Below, one piece after another: positions 10,083 to 19,680 of a stretch of DNA of 29,577 bases. The position numbers and the translations under genes were made by a program. How positions within the stretch are numbered: position 1 is the stretch's first letter; each line of letters opens with the position of its first letter. Source of the DNA: Chara braunii. Taxonomy: Eukaryota; Streptophyta; Charophyceae; Charales; Characeae. The notes beneath the pieces were generated by a model. It saw only the letters and a program-made list of their open reading frames with translations. It was not told the DNA's origin and searched no databases. Location: the NCBI GenBank assembly GCA_003427395.1, contig BFEA01000126.1, positions 340,721-370,297 on the forward strand. The letters run 5' to 3'.

Positions 10083-10888
10083 TATATATATATACAGGGT
10101 TACCTGACCGAACGTTTGGGGACCCCGGGCTGGCCCCCGAACACCCGACCCGTGCGGGGGCCGAACACCTCCAGGCTCGGTCCTCGCCAAAAAAAATTTC
10201 GGGGCCTCAAACTAAGTTTTTGTTTCTAAATTGTTTTTTGTAAGTTCTTTATGATGTAAACTACACACCTATAAATTTTGAAGTCATTCTGCTAAGCCAA
10301 AAAGACATTAAAAACCGTCAAAGATGAGGGTGTTAAAACGTGCTCGCCCACTCACTATTTTGCCTTTATTCACTTTTAACTTTTTGTTTTTACTTTATTT
10401 CGAGGTCTGAAAAATTCTATTATTTTTTGAATTTTTTTTAATAAGTTATTGATTATGTAAACTACATATCTGTAAATTTTCAGGGCATTTGTCAATGCCA
10501 AAAAATAATTAAAAATCGGCAAAGATGGTGGTGTCAAAAAGGTGCTGGCACACTCACTTATTTTAATTCTCTTTTTATTTTTTCTTATTTTTATCGTAGT
10601 GTTTATTTTCTGTATTTGATTTTCAATTCAAATTTTGTAAAGAATCTGGATGTAGTGCCCGAGCAAATGTTGTTAAGTTTATTTTTCTCCATAACATAGT
10701 TTGTTTTGCAATTATTTGAAAACGTTTCGTTTCTTTTATGGTTTTTTTTTTTTTTTCTTCGCGCTCGGCCCGAACGGCCGAACGCCTTCTGAAGGGGTCC
10801 CGTACGTTCGGGCGTTCGGCCTTGGGCATTCAGCCTTGGGCACTCGGCCCTTCCTTGACGCCGGCAACCTTATATATATATATATATA
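10083..10888. mobile_element. (TA)n-bounded non-autonomous element, copy 1
   Basis: The element begins after (TA)6 with CAGGGTTACCTGACC and ends before (TA)9 at 10870-10888. The inverted right end, AGGTTGCCGG, resembles the left AGGGTTACCTG, so there may be imperfect terminal inverted repeats. Inside are GC-rich ends rich in CGTTCGG/CCGAACG words and two direct sub-repeats about 200 bp apart (about 10200 and 10401). The sub-repeats contain TTCGGGGCCT, ATGATGTAAACTACA, CAAAGATG and TGCTCGCCCACTCAC-like blocks. There is no coding capacity. The layout resembles elements known to insert into TA microsatellites, such as rice Micron, but family membership is not shown. Confidence 0.65.
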
Positions 10889-10930
10889 GCCTCCTGATGA
10901 GTCGGTGAAACTCCGACGAAACAGTTTGTC
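10889..10930 (+). ncRNA. Hammerhead-ribozyme-like catalytic core
   Basis: The plus strand reads CTGATGA (10894-10900), the invariant C3-A9 box. A perfect 5-bp stem II follows, GTCGG/CCGAC (10901-10905/10913-10917) with a 7-nt loop, then GAAA (10918-10921). Next, ACA-GTT-TGT can close a 3-bp stem III that places the canonical GTC cleavage triplet at 10928-10930. These elements are the hammerhead signature, and the tiny stem III resembles minimal type I ribozymes of Penelope-like retroelements. The weak point is stem I: the GCCTC before the core does not pair with the ACAGC after the site. Activity in cis is therefore doubtful; pairing in a dimer or a decayed copy is possible. It sits in a ~110-bp spacer between two (TA)n tracts. 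Confidence 0.55.
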
Positions 10931-10997
10931 ACAGCCCCTCGTTTGTTGTCCTCTTCTCTCTCTATGCCTACGGTTTACCGGGCAGTTCTGTTTGTGA

Positions 10998-11000
<3 letters not shown>

Positions 11001-11052
<52 letters not shown>
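11001..11052. repeat. (TA)26 microsatellite
   Basis: Twenty-six uninterrupted TA units between the hammerhead-bearing spacer and copy 2 of the TA-bounded element. It can pair with the (TA)9 tract at 10870-10888 in RNA or extruded DNA, enclosing the spacer. Confidence 0.97.
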
Positions 11053-11055
<3 letters not shown>

Positions 11056-11575
11056 GGTCACCAGCTGGTACGTACGGAGGTCCTCGGGCAGACCTCCGTA
11101 CGTACGGGCGTTCGGGGTCCCGTACGAGGTCCGAACCCGATGGCATTTGGCCCCCGCCAAAAAGTATTTCGGGGCCTAAAAATAATTATTTTCTTTCTGC
11201 ATTTTTTTTTGTGAGTTCTCTATGATGTGAGGTACATGCCTGTAAAGTTTCAAGCATTTGGCTAAGCCAAATAAAAATTAAAAATCGCCAAAGATGGAGG
11301 TGTCAAAACATGCTCGCCCACGTATTTTTTAACTTTTTACTTTTTTTTTTCACTTTAGTTCGGGGTTTAAACAATTGTATTATTTTTTTTAACTTTTTAA
11401 GTGGGTTTTGTATTATGTGAAGTACACATTTGTGAATTTTTAGGGCATTTAGCTATGCCAAAAAAACATGACAAATTGCCAAAGATGGTCGTGTGAAAAC
11501 ATGCTCGCACACTCACTAAATTTAATTCTCTTTTTAATTTTATTTATTTTTATTACTAGTATTTGTATTTCGTAT
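11053..11575. mobile_element. (TA)n-bounded non-autonomous element, copy 2 (right end missing)
   Basis: This copy lies in the same orientation as the one at 10083. After (TA)26 it starts CAGGGTCACCAGCTGGT. It shows the same order of GC-rich head, CCGCCAAAAA, TTCGGGGCCTAAA, CAAAGATGGAGGTGTCAAAA and a second sub-repeat about 191 bp later. Similarity ends around 11575 (AGTATTTGTATTTCG), where the LINE-type sequence begins. A 15-bp perfect inverted repeat with an 8-nt loop lies at 11068-11082/11091-11105. The missing right end does not reappear after the LINE, so simple insertion without loss is not supported. Confidence 0.65.
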
Positions 11576-11578
11576 AGG

Positions 11579-11623
11579 CAGGGAGGTGATGCTGATTAAA
11601 TTCGTGTGCAAACACGCTCCCTG
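11579..11623 (+). other. Hairpin at the 5' end of LINE family 2
   Basis: CAGGGAG (11579-11585) pairs with CTCCCTG (11617-11623). Nested directly against its 3' arm is CGTGT/ACACG closed by a GCAA (GNRA-type) tetraloop (11603-11616). It lies at the presumed first bases of the element. It does not fit HDV-like topology (see rejected items). Confidence 0.6.
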
Positions 11624-12190
11624 GTGTACCCGGTGCAGATGGTGGTATCGTACAACGGAAGAAGGCTGCCCACGAGCTGAGGAGGACGAATTGGAACGAA
11701 ACACCGGTTTAAGACAGGGTGACTTCCAGTCCAATCGAAACTAGAGGCCGTCGGATGACAACCATATTAGGGCAGCGGCAAGGGAATTTGTTCCGACATT
11801 GGACGACCGTCCTCAAGCGACAACCTCAGCGAGAGGTGTCAGGGGAGCCCAAGACGCAACACTCCAAGCAGGAATTCAAAGCGGTGTTCGAAGCAGCCGC
11901 TCTTCGACTCCCCAGGGAGGAAGGGACATCGGGCAATCAAGCCAAGGAGCGACTAGAGGAGGAGATATGAGGGAAGGTGCAAGACTGCTCGGATCAAGCT
12001 CTATGCCCAATCAGCATCAGAGGACACCTCTCGATCTGCCGCTACAAGTCGTTAACGGAGGATACCAACCTTATATGCTACCAGGGGGCCCGATGGTTTG
12101 GCAAGGGATGGGGTTTCATCCCTACAATCCAATTGTGGTAACGGGCCAGGTACACTATCAAAACTTGTAGCTCGGGTCTAGGGCTAAATT

Positions 12191-12958
12191 ATGTTGCTCA
12201 CGGCTTCGGCGGGAGAGGAGCAGCAACTCTCTCCCACGGGCTCGACCCGTGCGCTGTCAGAAATGGAAGACTCTCCCGATGTTATTCCGGAGGGATCAGA
12301 GGCGGCTTGAAGGGATGATCGCCGCTTCGAAGAACACCTTCTTTTTCCATTGGTATGTACCATGCAAGATCAAGCGGTGCGCGTGATTGGTCTACTAGAC
12401 CGAGAGGACAACTTTGTTTTTCCAACAGCAGGACTGACCTAAATACCCATGCAGTCGGCGATAAGGGAGAAAGGTAAATACATGTTTGCTGACCATTTCG
12501 AATTTAGAATTTTCCCATAATTTTACCTTTCTAAACTGAGGGTAGACCTTGAAGATGGAAAGTCAGCCAGATATACGATAGTCTTCATTGATGTCAAACT
12601 CTCTTCGGATGTTTGTCAGGGTCTGAGGAATGTAGGCTTGGACACTTTTCCACTGGATGCTATGATTCAGCCTTCAATTGACCTCTTGTATGAAGTGATT
12701 GTAGAACCTTGTGTATCTGCCTCCTTTCTGGCTGATTTGAACCCGAACATGCCAAGAATGAGCAATTTGCTCTCCACTGCCTTCCTAGGCTGCCTTACAT
12801 CAGAATGGACAACTTTGGGGCCGAATGATGGTTTAGACAGGGCACGAAGCTCGAACCCGTCCTCTGCAGGGATCCAATCTGCTCAAGCTTCAACTCTAAT
12901 TAATGGGAAAGATTCAGATAGCTACATGGAATGTCCAGGGGTTGGGGGACACGAGTAG
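12191..12958 (+). pseudogene. LINE family 2 ORF1 remnant
   Basis: A single plus frame from ATG at 12191 (MLLTASAGEEQQLSPTGSTR) runs to TAG at 12956-12958 with only three internal stops: TGA 12308-12310 (likely CGA originally), TAA 12440-12442 and TAA 12518-12520. Between them it reads LVCTMQDQAVRVIGLLDRED, YMFADHFEFRIF and LRVDLEDGKSARYTIVFIDVKLSSDV. Frame retention over 256 codons supports former coding. Its end overlaps the start of ORF2 by about 56 bp in another frame. Other frames at 11719-12170 encode Gln/Gly-rich peptides that may be the ORF1 N-terminus. I see no zinc knuckle, so the ORF1 assignment rests on position. Confidence 0.55.
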
Positions 12959-15900
12959 CAGGAGAAAAGGGGCTAGGCTTAAAAGTTGGATTCATAGGAA
13001 AACCATTGACGTTGTCCTATTACAGAAGACAAAGTTTTCAGAAGGGAAACTATCACAACTGAGAGACTGGTGGGACGGTCCACAACTGTGATCAAGGAGG
13101 AGTTGCAAATCTTATCCATAATAGAATAGGGGCTCATCTTTTGGATTGTGATAGCGATGTGGGGGGGCGTTGGTGTTGGGTGAAGCTGGCGATCGACAGC
13201 GATGACTGGGCGTTTGCTATAGTGTATGCCCCTAATAAGCCTGGTGAGAGGTCCATTTTTTTTGCGATGCTGCCTTTCGTTTTACCCCGGGCTAATCATA
13301 TGGTGATAGTCGGGGATTTGAATGTTGTTTGCAAACCGGGGCTGGACTCAGACCACGACTGAGGTAGGACGTCAGACTGAGTCAAATTGCTGAGATGGAT
13401 AGAGAAGTGGGAGCTTTATGACGCCTTTCGAGAGCTTTACCCCACTAAGCAGTCCTTTACGTGGATAGACCGTTCTCCTCAGCATGCTGGAGTCAGCCGC
13501 TGAATCGATTTCTTTTTGGTTTCAGAAGGCCTGAGAAGTAACGTGTTGCAGGTTAAGACTGACAACTACCCCATCTCAGATCAAACGGCGGTAGTAATGA
13601 CATGTACTCTCTCTGCGACCACAGAAAGAGGCCCAGGCTACGTTCGGTTAAATACCGAACTCCTGAACGATGAAGGGATGGTAGGATGGATCACGAACTT
13701 CTGGCAGGAATTGCAACTGATCGGACCTTACAGCGAGACGGTAGCAAACTGGGTAGATGCGGGACTGAGGGTAATCTCACTGAAGTTGGACTCCTCACAG
13801 ATCACAGCGTTCTAACGGAACAAGGAGGAGGCAGAGCTAAAAGCCAGAGTAGACGAAGCAGAGAAAATGATGGGACTGCACCCAGTATCAAACCTATTCT
13901 GGGCAGAAGAGCGAATGGAGAGACTTCGAGAATGGGACAGGTGATAGATTCGAAAGCAAAAGAGGTGGCTCAAGCTTCTGGAGACCAAGGGCATCATCAC
14001 TTCTGATCGAGTGACAAAGGAAACATTCATAAAGTTGTTGCCAAAGAACAAGTCGGTCCAGATGAAGGAGTTTGAGACACCTGCAGCAGCTGGGAAGGCC
14101 TCTGGCAACCACCAATGAGGAGATGTGTAGCTATGCAAAGGACTTTTTTCAAGACATCATGGCGACAAGAAGACCGTGCGACAATGTGAACGACAATATG
14201 GCGGAAGTGTGGAATAATCCAACAGTTCGCGTCTCAGAAGAAGCAAGGATCTGGTTGGACAGGCCGAAGACGGAGGAGGAGCTGGCCGCCACACTGCACC
14301 GTATGGCTCAGGGAAAGGCGTCGGGAGATGATGGGTTGCTTGTGGAATTCTTTGAGAGTTGTGGAGAAGGCGTAAGGGCCGACTTGGTGGAGATGTACAA
14401 TGCTATACAGGCTGGAGGACGTTTGGGGAAGTTAATGACAAGAGGCATAATCTCGCTGCTCTTCAAGAAGGGAGAGTGGAATGAGGTTCGGAATTGGCGG
14501 TCGATCTCCCTTTTAAACGTGGTCTACAAGATCTTGGCTAAAACACTGGCCAACAGGCTTGCGAACTATCTGCCATGCATCGTCCACCGGGACCAAGGCG
14601 CTTTCGTGCGGGGTCGGTCAATTTTCGAGAATGTGGTGACTGCCATAGAGGCTGTTAAATTGATCGAGCGGGAGGAAAGCAACACGACAGTCCTACTGTT
14701 GGATCTCGAGAAAACCTACGACAGAGTGAACTCGACATTTGTCCTAACCACTCTGCGCTGGCTAGGATTCGGGGAAACCTTTTGTCAATGCAGCAATTTG
14801 TGTAAACTGGAAAATTTCGAAAGAATTCCACCTCAGTCGGTCACTGCGCCAAGGCTGCCCGTTGGCTCCACTGCTGTTCATCCTTCACCTGAAGCCGCTC
14901 CTCTGTAACATTCGAAAACACCCGGAGATTGTCGGACTGTGCTTACCAGGAGGTAGAGAAAGCCGAGTCAAGGCCCTCACAGATGACCTTTTCGCCATCT
15001 CAGCCAACGAAGTCAGTTCGTCAGCTGCTCTGAAGAAATGTGTAACATACTTTGCAAAACTGTCTAAAGTCGCGGTTAACAGAAACAAATCGGTGTGTTT
15101 CCTCCCCAATTCCCGCCCAATGGTGGTACAGTGGGGGATGACACGTGTGGAAGCCGATGTTGCAGAATGCTTCCTGGGGGTGCAGGTGACGTTGGGCAAC
15201 TGCACTTCTTCTCAGGAAGTAATCCTAGTTACCAAGAGGATCAAGAGTTGGGGAAAAGCCCAATATTTGTCTCTTATTGGGAGGACGCTAGCTATTACAG
15301 TCTCAGCCTTTGCACTTCTGTGGTATGTGGCAGCAATTAGAAGAATTACCCCCTCCACGCTCAGCTCAGTGAAGAAAGTGGCCAGAAGGTTCTTATGGAA
15401 ACCAGAAAGTGATCAAGATTGTGGATTCATTCCCAAAGTGGCATGGGAGATCATATGCACTCCGAGAGAAGGACTGTCCTTGATTGATCCGGCAGCTTAG
15501 AACACGAGACTCTTAGCCAAGTGGGTGATTCGGGTAGGAATGGCAGAGGAGCAAGCTGATTGGATATTGATGGCTAGAGCGTTATTGGCAAATGAGTGGA
15601 ATCGGTCCGGGCCATCTGATGTCTGGGTGGCGCTAATGTCAGACACATGTACGTAAACGCCCGAAATGACGTTTTTGGAGTGAGGTCCTGCAGGCCTGGA
15701 GGAAATGTAAACCTTCCTTGAATATCGGCCCGATCTCCAAGGATGATGTTCGCGGTCAAATATTGTTCGAGAACGAGTACACCAAAGGACGTGACGGTAG
15801 ATGGTTTACACTCTGCCGGGAACCAGGCTCGTTTGGCCAAAGCTGGCTTCAGAAAGGCATCTCGAAAGTTGGACATCTATGGGAGGACCACAGCAGGAAG

Positions 15901-17012
15901 AGTGGTTGCAAGCCATCTTGGAGGCTATCCCAGAGGAGTGGAAGCAATTGCTGGGGCCGGAGGGGATTGACCCTTCTGGCACCTGGTACGAATGGGATAA
16001 CGGAGATGCAGTCTGGTATTGCAGGCTGGAGAGTTGGACAGCTGACGACATAGGCAAATGCTGGCTTGAAACGAATAGGAGGGAGCTCCCTAATCAGCCC
16101 AGGCTAGAAAAATATGGAATTCAGCTGAAATATGGCCTTTCGGGTCTCAAGGAGGTCAGAGTGATGATGAAACCCCCTCCACAGGAGGGTCTACCTCCTG
16201 TCCCTTGTCTGGTTGGCAATGGGACTCCGCTTAGCCAACTGAAGATTGATCCTGCAAGTTGGGGCTGGCAGGTGGAAGGCGAGGTAATCAGAGGGTTGGA
16301 GAAGCTTTCTGCATCCCTGATATTGAAAAGAAGGGCATTGTCGGTCCCACAGTGCACTAGAATAGTAGCAGAACGTTGGGCTAGGGAGGTGCCTGAGCTC
16401 ACCCCCACCTAGGATGTGGAGCTGTCCAGACTGCGGGCACAATTGAAATCACTTCCATCTCAGAAGCTGGCCTCTCTGTTGTGGCTCCAGTCCCACCTGA
16501 CCATTCCAACGACGCAGTGGCTAAGGGAGAGAGGAATGGAGGTTACCTCCACTTGTGACAGATGCCAGGTGGCGCAAGAGACCATGAATCACCTTTGGTG
16601 GGAATGCCCAAAGTCCAAAAAATGGTGGGGCGGTTGGGTGAGGTACTGGCGGTGGATAACAGGTGATGACTCGCTCACTGATCAGAGATGGGTTTTACAG
16701 GCAGGGCTCCCACAGAATTGGAGCATCGGAGAAGGGTGGGGCTACGTGGCACAAGTCGCAAGGGCAGCGATGTTATGGGTCATTTGATTAGACAGGAATG
16801 GACTGGGGTTCAGGGGGGAGGGGATAACGGAGTGTCAGACGGAGGTACTGTTCAGATCACGGGTGGTCAAGGCCATCCGGCAGACTGGACGAGAAAGGCA
16901 AAGCACGGAAAGCATCGAGAAGGGACTGCCTGGTTCCGGAAGACTTGGGCTCTCAGTGCCAGTGATCCCCTTTCACGACGAGCTCGAGTCTTCGCAGCGA
17001 GTTCTTCACTAG
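12903..17012 (+). pseudogene. LINE family 2 ORF2: APE endonuclease, reverse transcriptase, Cys/His tail
   Basis: ORF2 proteins nick target DNA and prime reverse transcription from it. The endonuclease (12903-13600) reads IATWNVQGLGD, VVLLQKTK (catalytic Glu of QET changed to Lys), FAIVYAPN, VIVGDLNV and SDQTAVV (SDH His lost), so it is dead. The linker (13630-14100) gives GPGYVRLNTELL and RWLKLLETKGIITSDRV. RT (14280-15110) has AQGKASGDDGL, RGIISLLFKKGEWNEVRNWRSISL, QGAFVRGRSIFENV, VLLLDLEKTYDRV and, after a frameshift, LTDDLFA at the YADD box. The thumb/connection follows (KRIKSWGKAQYLSLIGRT). Near 16554 CDRCQ...NHLWWECPKSKKWW is a zf-RVT-type Cys/His motif. VI*LDRNGLGF (stop 16785) continues to TAG at 17010-17012. 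About 1370 codons is a usual ORF2 length. Coding frame changes at least five times. Confidence 0.88.
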
Positions 17013-17762
17013 GAGTATCTTCAACGGCGTTGAATAAGTCGTGTCCGTCTCGTTGTGGACTTCTACAACACAACAAAAAACAATCACTGAACGAATCGAT
17101 AGTCAACTGGCTAACTTTTGTCAAAAATTTACTATATCCTTGGATGGGAGCTTGGTTATCAGCAGACGGCTGGAGTTCGGCGACAAGTAGGACAGACATG
17201 CCCAACAAAGCCTACAGCCTCCTGGAGGTAGGCTTGACAGATTGCTAGTTTCCAGAGGACAAGTGAGTTCAGAGCTGAAGGTTAAAATATGGGCAATAGT
17301 TAACAAGTAGACTTTTCCAACCAGGACACTCTTTTCGCCGATTCGCGGCTGTGTTCGTGTTCAGACCGCTTTGGAGGTGGGGGGGAAGAGCCGGGACACT
17401 CAGTTCCAGTCTATGGTCGCAGTAGACTATACAAGGGGGGTGGGAAGGAGAGTGTCAGGAGACGGGTGTAGGAACTTCTGTTCCTCTTGGCCGCAGTGGT
17501 CCGAGTTCCAGATCACGATAGGTCTGAGTATAGCTGAGAGAGGTGTGGGGTTAGTCAGGGTGGTCGGCTTGGTAGGATAGGGAGGTCAGGGCTACATAGG
17601 AAACAGAATAGCCTTAGGTGCTGCCCAAGGTATTGTTGTAGAAAAATCTGTGCTTTGATTGACTGAGGAAGTCAACAGGTTCTCCGGGTGGATTTGTGAG
17701 GTCCCCGGCCTCACAGATCTCTTTTTGGCAATAAGAAAGAGATTAAAAAAAAAAAAAAAAAA
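17013..17762 (+). other. LINE family 2 3' UTR and poly(A) tail
   Basis: Non-coding sequence between the ORF2 stop and an 18-A run (17745-17762), preceded by TTTTTGGCAATAAGAAAGAGATT. The terminal A run is the hallmark of target-primed reverse transcription. Confidence 0.65.
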
Positions 17763-18179
17763 GTCGTAAAACGTGCCCTCGACCTTCGTATATATCCATT
17801 TCCCCCCAACCTTGAAAAAATGTGCCGCAGGCCCGAAATCACTCTGGGAGTCATTTTGCAGCCTGGCTGGGCCGGTAACGGGCGCTGGGTCAAAATGGCA
17901 AGAACGTGTTTTTGCAGGGGGCAAAAATGACCCCGAAAGTGATTTGGGGCCCTTTTTATGGCACCTTTTTCACCGAATTGGGGGAGGCGGGGGGGGGGGG
18001 GGGGGGGGGGGGGGGAAGGTGGATACAAGACTTTCGTCGCGGGGGGGGAAGGTCTTTTGCCTTTTCACGAAAAAGATAAGCATGGCCCCTGGGCAAGGAA
18101 GACACGCATACCGAAAAAGACTCGTAGAAATTATTAAAAAGAAAACAGAAAACAGTAGTAATAATAATCATAGATAATC
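17763..18179. other. Gene-free segment with a 27-G homopolymer
   Basis: No gene. A run of 27 consecutive G lies at 17989-18015, followed by GGAAGG and an 8-G run near 18040. The sequence around 17830-17950 holds similar phrases (CCCGAAATCACT, CCCCGAAAGTGATTTGG) suggestive of an old local duplication. Confidence 0.7.
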
Positions 18180-18530
18180 CAGCCGCCTGACTCGGTAAGG
18201 CTCGCAAGTGGCATTCAGGAGGTCCTGGGTTCAGTCCCCATTGGCCTCATGTACCTTCGTGGGCATGCTTGGCGCCCGCCACCTAGAGATAGACCACTGG
18301 ATCCCCCGATTGGCATTTAGCAGAGTCTGCTGACGTTCATAGGGGAGGGGACCTGAGGGGAGGCACAGGGATTGGTCCTGTTGGCATGGTCCCTGATGCT
18401 ACCGGCTGTTCCCTAGCCGGTATCACCCACCTGCAGATCGGGAGCAGCCCCCGCATGTTCTCTCGTGAACACGGTTCTGGCTGCTACGGGGCCCCGTATG
18501 CCTACAATTAGTAGTAGTAGGTAGGTAGTG
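18180..18530 (+). mobile_element. tRNA-derived SINE, copy 1
   Basis: The head carries RNA polymerase III promoter blocks: an A-box-like TGACTCGGTAAGG at 18188 and a B-box GGTTCAGTCCC at 18228. They are spaced as in a tRNA, but the flanks do not fold into one. An unrelated body of about 260 bp follows (ATTGGCCTCATGTACCTTCG ... TTGGCGCC ...), then a simple TAG-repeat tail near 18508. The related truncated copy at 19681 shows that it is a repeat. SINEs encode no protein and use a LINE's enzymes; which partner is unknown. Confidence 0.75.
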
Positions 18531-18756
18531 TGAGGTGAAATTGAGAGAAGAATATAGCTTTATAAAAAATAATAATAATAATAATAATCATTAAAAAAAT
18601 ATTTAAAAAAATCATGGATGTCCCAAAAGAGATGCATAATTCTAGTTTGTATAACGCCACAGAGATAAACGTTTTTTTTTTTTGTCTTTTTTTTTTTTTG
18701 AAGATGAACGTTTTCACCTTTGCGTCACATGTGCCGTGCAGCAGGGCCCCAAAGGC
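18531..18756. other. AT-rich spacer with homopolymer runs
   Basis: Contains (AAT)n near 18567-18590 and T runs near 18671-18700. No gene. Confidence 0.7.
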
Positions 18757-18833
18757 CTACCTTCTTCCCCCCCCGAATACCAAATAGAGCTATAATGACC
18801 GTACGTTGTATTCGGGGGAAGAAAGTAGTTGCA
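18757..18833. mobile_element. MITE family A, copy 1 (internally deleted)
   Basis: Terminal inverted repeats CTACCTTCTTCC...CCGAATAC (left) and GTATTCGGGGGAAG...GTAG (right) enclose only ATAGAGCTATAATGACCGTACG-type sequence. Alignment with the copies at 19581 and 21585 shows the middle is missing. The right inverted end reads GGTGCAACTACTTTC, matching the right flank of the 21585 copy. Confidence 0.8.
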
Positions 18834-19192
18834 CCACTGGCCATCCCAACAACACTTTGAATGATGCATCTTAACCTGGAATCCGTCCAAATTCATTCAA
18901 GAGCTCGGCGAATGGCAAGTGTCGCAACTACGTCCCCAGTCTCGAAGCGACAGCGCGAAAGACAACGAGATCCCAAAAAAAAAAGAAAAAAAGAAAAAAA
19001 GAAAAAAAAGAGACGAGACGAGACGAGACGCAGACCGTCGGCACAGGGCCAACCGCAACTTCTCTTCCGCAAAACCACAGAGGATGCTCGCTCACTACAC
19101 AACACTCCACATGCATTTGGACGCGTTCTGGACTCGATACGTTCAAAATCCTCGACTCGTCCGAATGCGCGTGGTCCAGAAATCGGCCAGTT
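18834..19192. other. Gene-free spacer with GACGA repeat
   Basis: Purine-rich AAAAAAAGAAAAAAAG runs at about 18976-19010 grade into a (GACGA)4-like repeat near 19010-19030. Open frames here are low-complexity. No gene. Confidence 0.6.
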
Positions 19193-19320
19193 TATGGGCC
19201 TCGCTGCACTACTCTCGACATGCACAAAAGACAAAAATCATGGCCGTGTATCTTTCCATATTCTAGCGGAAGATTCACTCTCGTTTTGCACATTTCGAGA
19301 GTAGAGCAGCGAGGCCCATA
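19193..19320. mobile_element. Foldback MITE family B, copy 1
   Basis: The ends TATGGGCCTCGCTGCACTAC and the inverted GTAGAGCAGCGAGGCCCATA pair over 26 bp with one mismatch. The 128-bp element contains CATGCACAAAAGAC, GTGTATCTTTCCAT, TTCTAGCGGAAGATTCACTC and GCACATTTCGAGAG blocks shared by the copies at 20749, 28562 and 28969. A TA dinucleotide at both ends may be the target duplication. Confidence 0.85.
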
Positions 19321-19580
19321 GGTGTAGGATTGTGTAGGGGAGAGAGAGGAGAGAGGTGCCACGTCATCCTCCCAAGAGCAATCGAGCGGCCTAGGTGCAC
19401 TGCTCGCCAACCATCAACATTTTGAATGCATTGGGACAAGGTTGATGATATGAAATATTGGTGGATGAAAAGTGGTGGAACTAGGTTCCGTCTCCTAATC
19501 ACTGGGCGGGCAAAAAGGGGAACCTACGCCATGCTACCATTTCTAGCATCGGGAAGAGCAAATCGGATCAGCGGCCTTCA

Positions 19581-19680
19581 TCTTCCCCCGAATACAAAGT
19601 ACAGTCATTATAGCTGAATTTGGGGTCTCTTCCAGTCCAAATACAGCCATAATAACCATACGTTGTATTCGGGGGAAGTA
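19581..19680. mobile_element. MITE family A, copy 2
   Basis: Inverted ends CTTCCCCCGAATAC...AGTCATTATAGCT and AGCCATAATAACC...GTATTCGGGGGAAG. The interior (TTTGGGGTCTCTTCCAGTCC) is in the opposite orientation to that of the 21585 copy. Its right end abuts the truncated SINE at 19681. Confidence 0.88.

Larger units (their letters stand above)
11576..17762 (+). mobile_element. Near full-length decayed LINE (family 2) with poly(A) tail
   Basis: A 6.2-kb plus-strand element: a structured 5' leader, ORF1 remnant (12191-12958), ORF2 (12903-17012) with endonuclease, RT and Cys/His tail, a ~0.73-kb 3' UTR, and an 18-A tail at 17745-17762. The order and domains are those of plant L1-type LINEs. At least five in-frame stops fit CpG/CpNpG C-to-T decay (for example TGA at 13360 and 13378, TAG at 15498, TGA at 16785), plus frameshifts near 13090, 14100, 14800, 15657 and 15890. 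Target-site duplications are not obvious: TCGTA occurs near both ends but is too short to rely on. The 5' boundary is set by loss of similarity to the (TA)n element. Confidence 0.85.

Noticed and set aside
10736-11179. Open frames with long Tyr-Ile runs across the TA tract, both strands
   Set aside because: These are translations of (TA)n microsatellite DNA; the flanks are non-coding repeats.
11579-11623. HDV-like self-cleaving ribozyme at the LINE 5' end
   Set aside because: The order of helices and the 5-bp/4-nt inner hairpin do not fit the double-pseudoknot layout; only a nested hairpin is supported.
13360-13380. Reassigned TGA codons in the LINE
   Set aside because: The intact H+-ATPase uses ordinary Trp codons and has no internal TGA. 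The LINE stops coincide with CGA and TGG positions and with frameshifts, so decay explains them.
11570-17770. TCGTA as LINE target-site duplication
   Set aside because: Five bases near both ends are too short and not exactly at the junctions.
18180-18245. Possible functional tRNA gene
   Set aside because: A- and B-box words are present, but the acceptor and anticodon stems do not pair and the sequence continues into a repeat body, so it is a SINE head.
18861-19304. Overlapping Lys/Arg-rich and Phe-rich frames near 18.9-19.3 kb
   Set aside because: They are produced by AAAAAAAG and GACGA simple repeats and run through a MITE copy.
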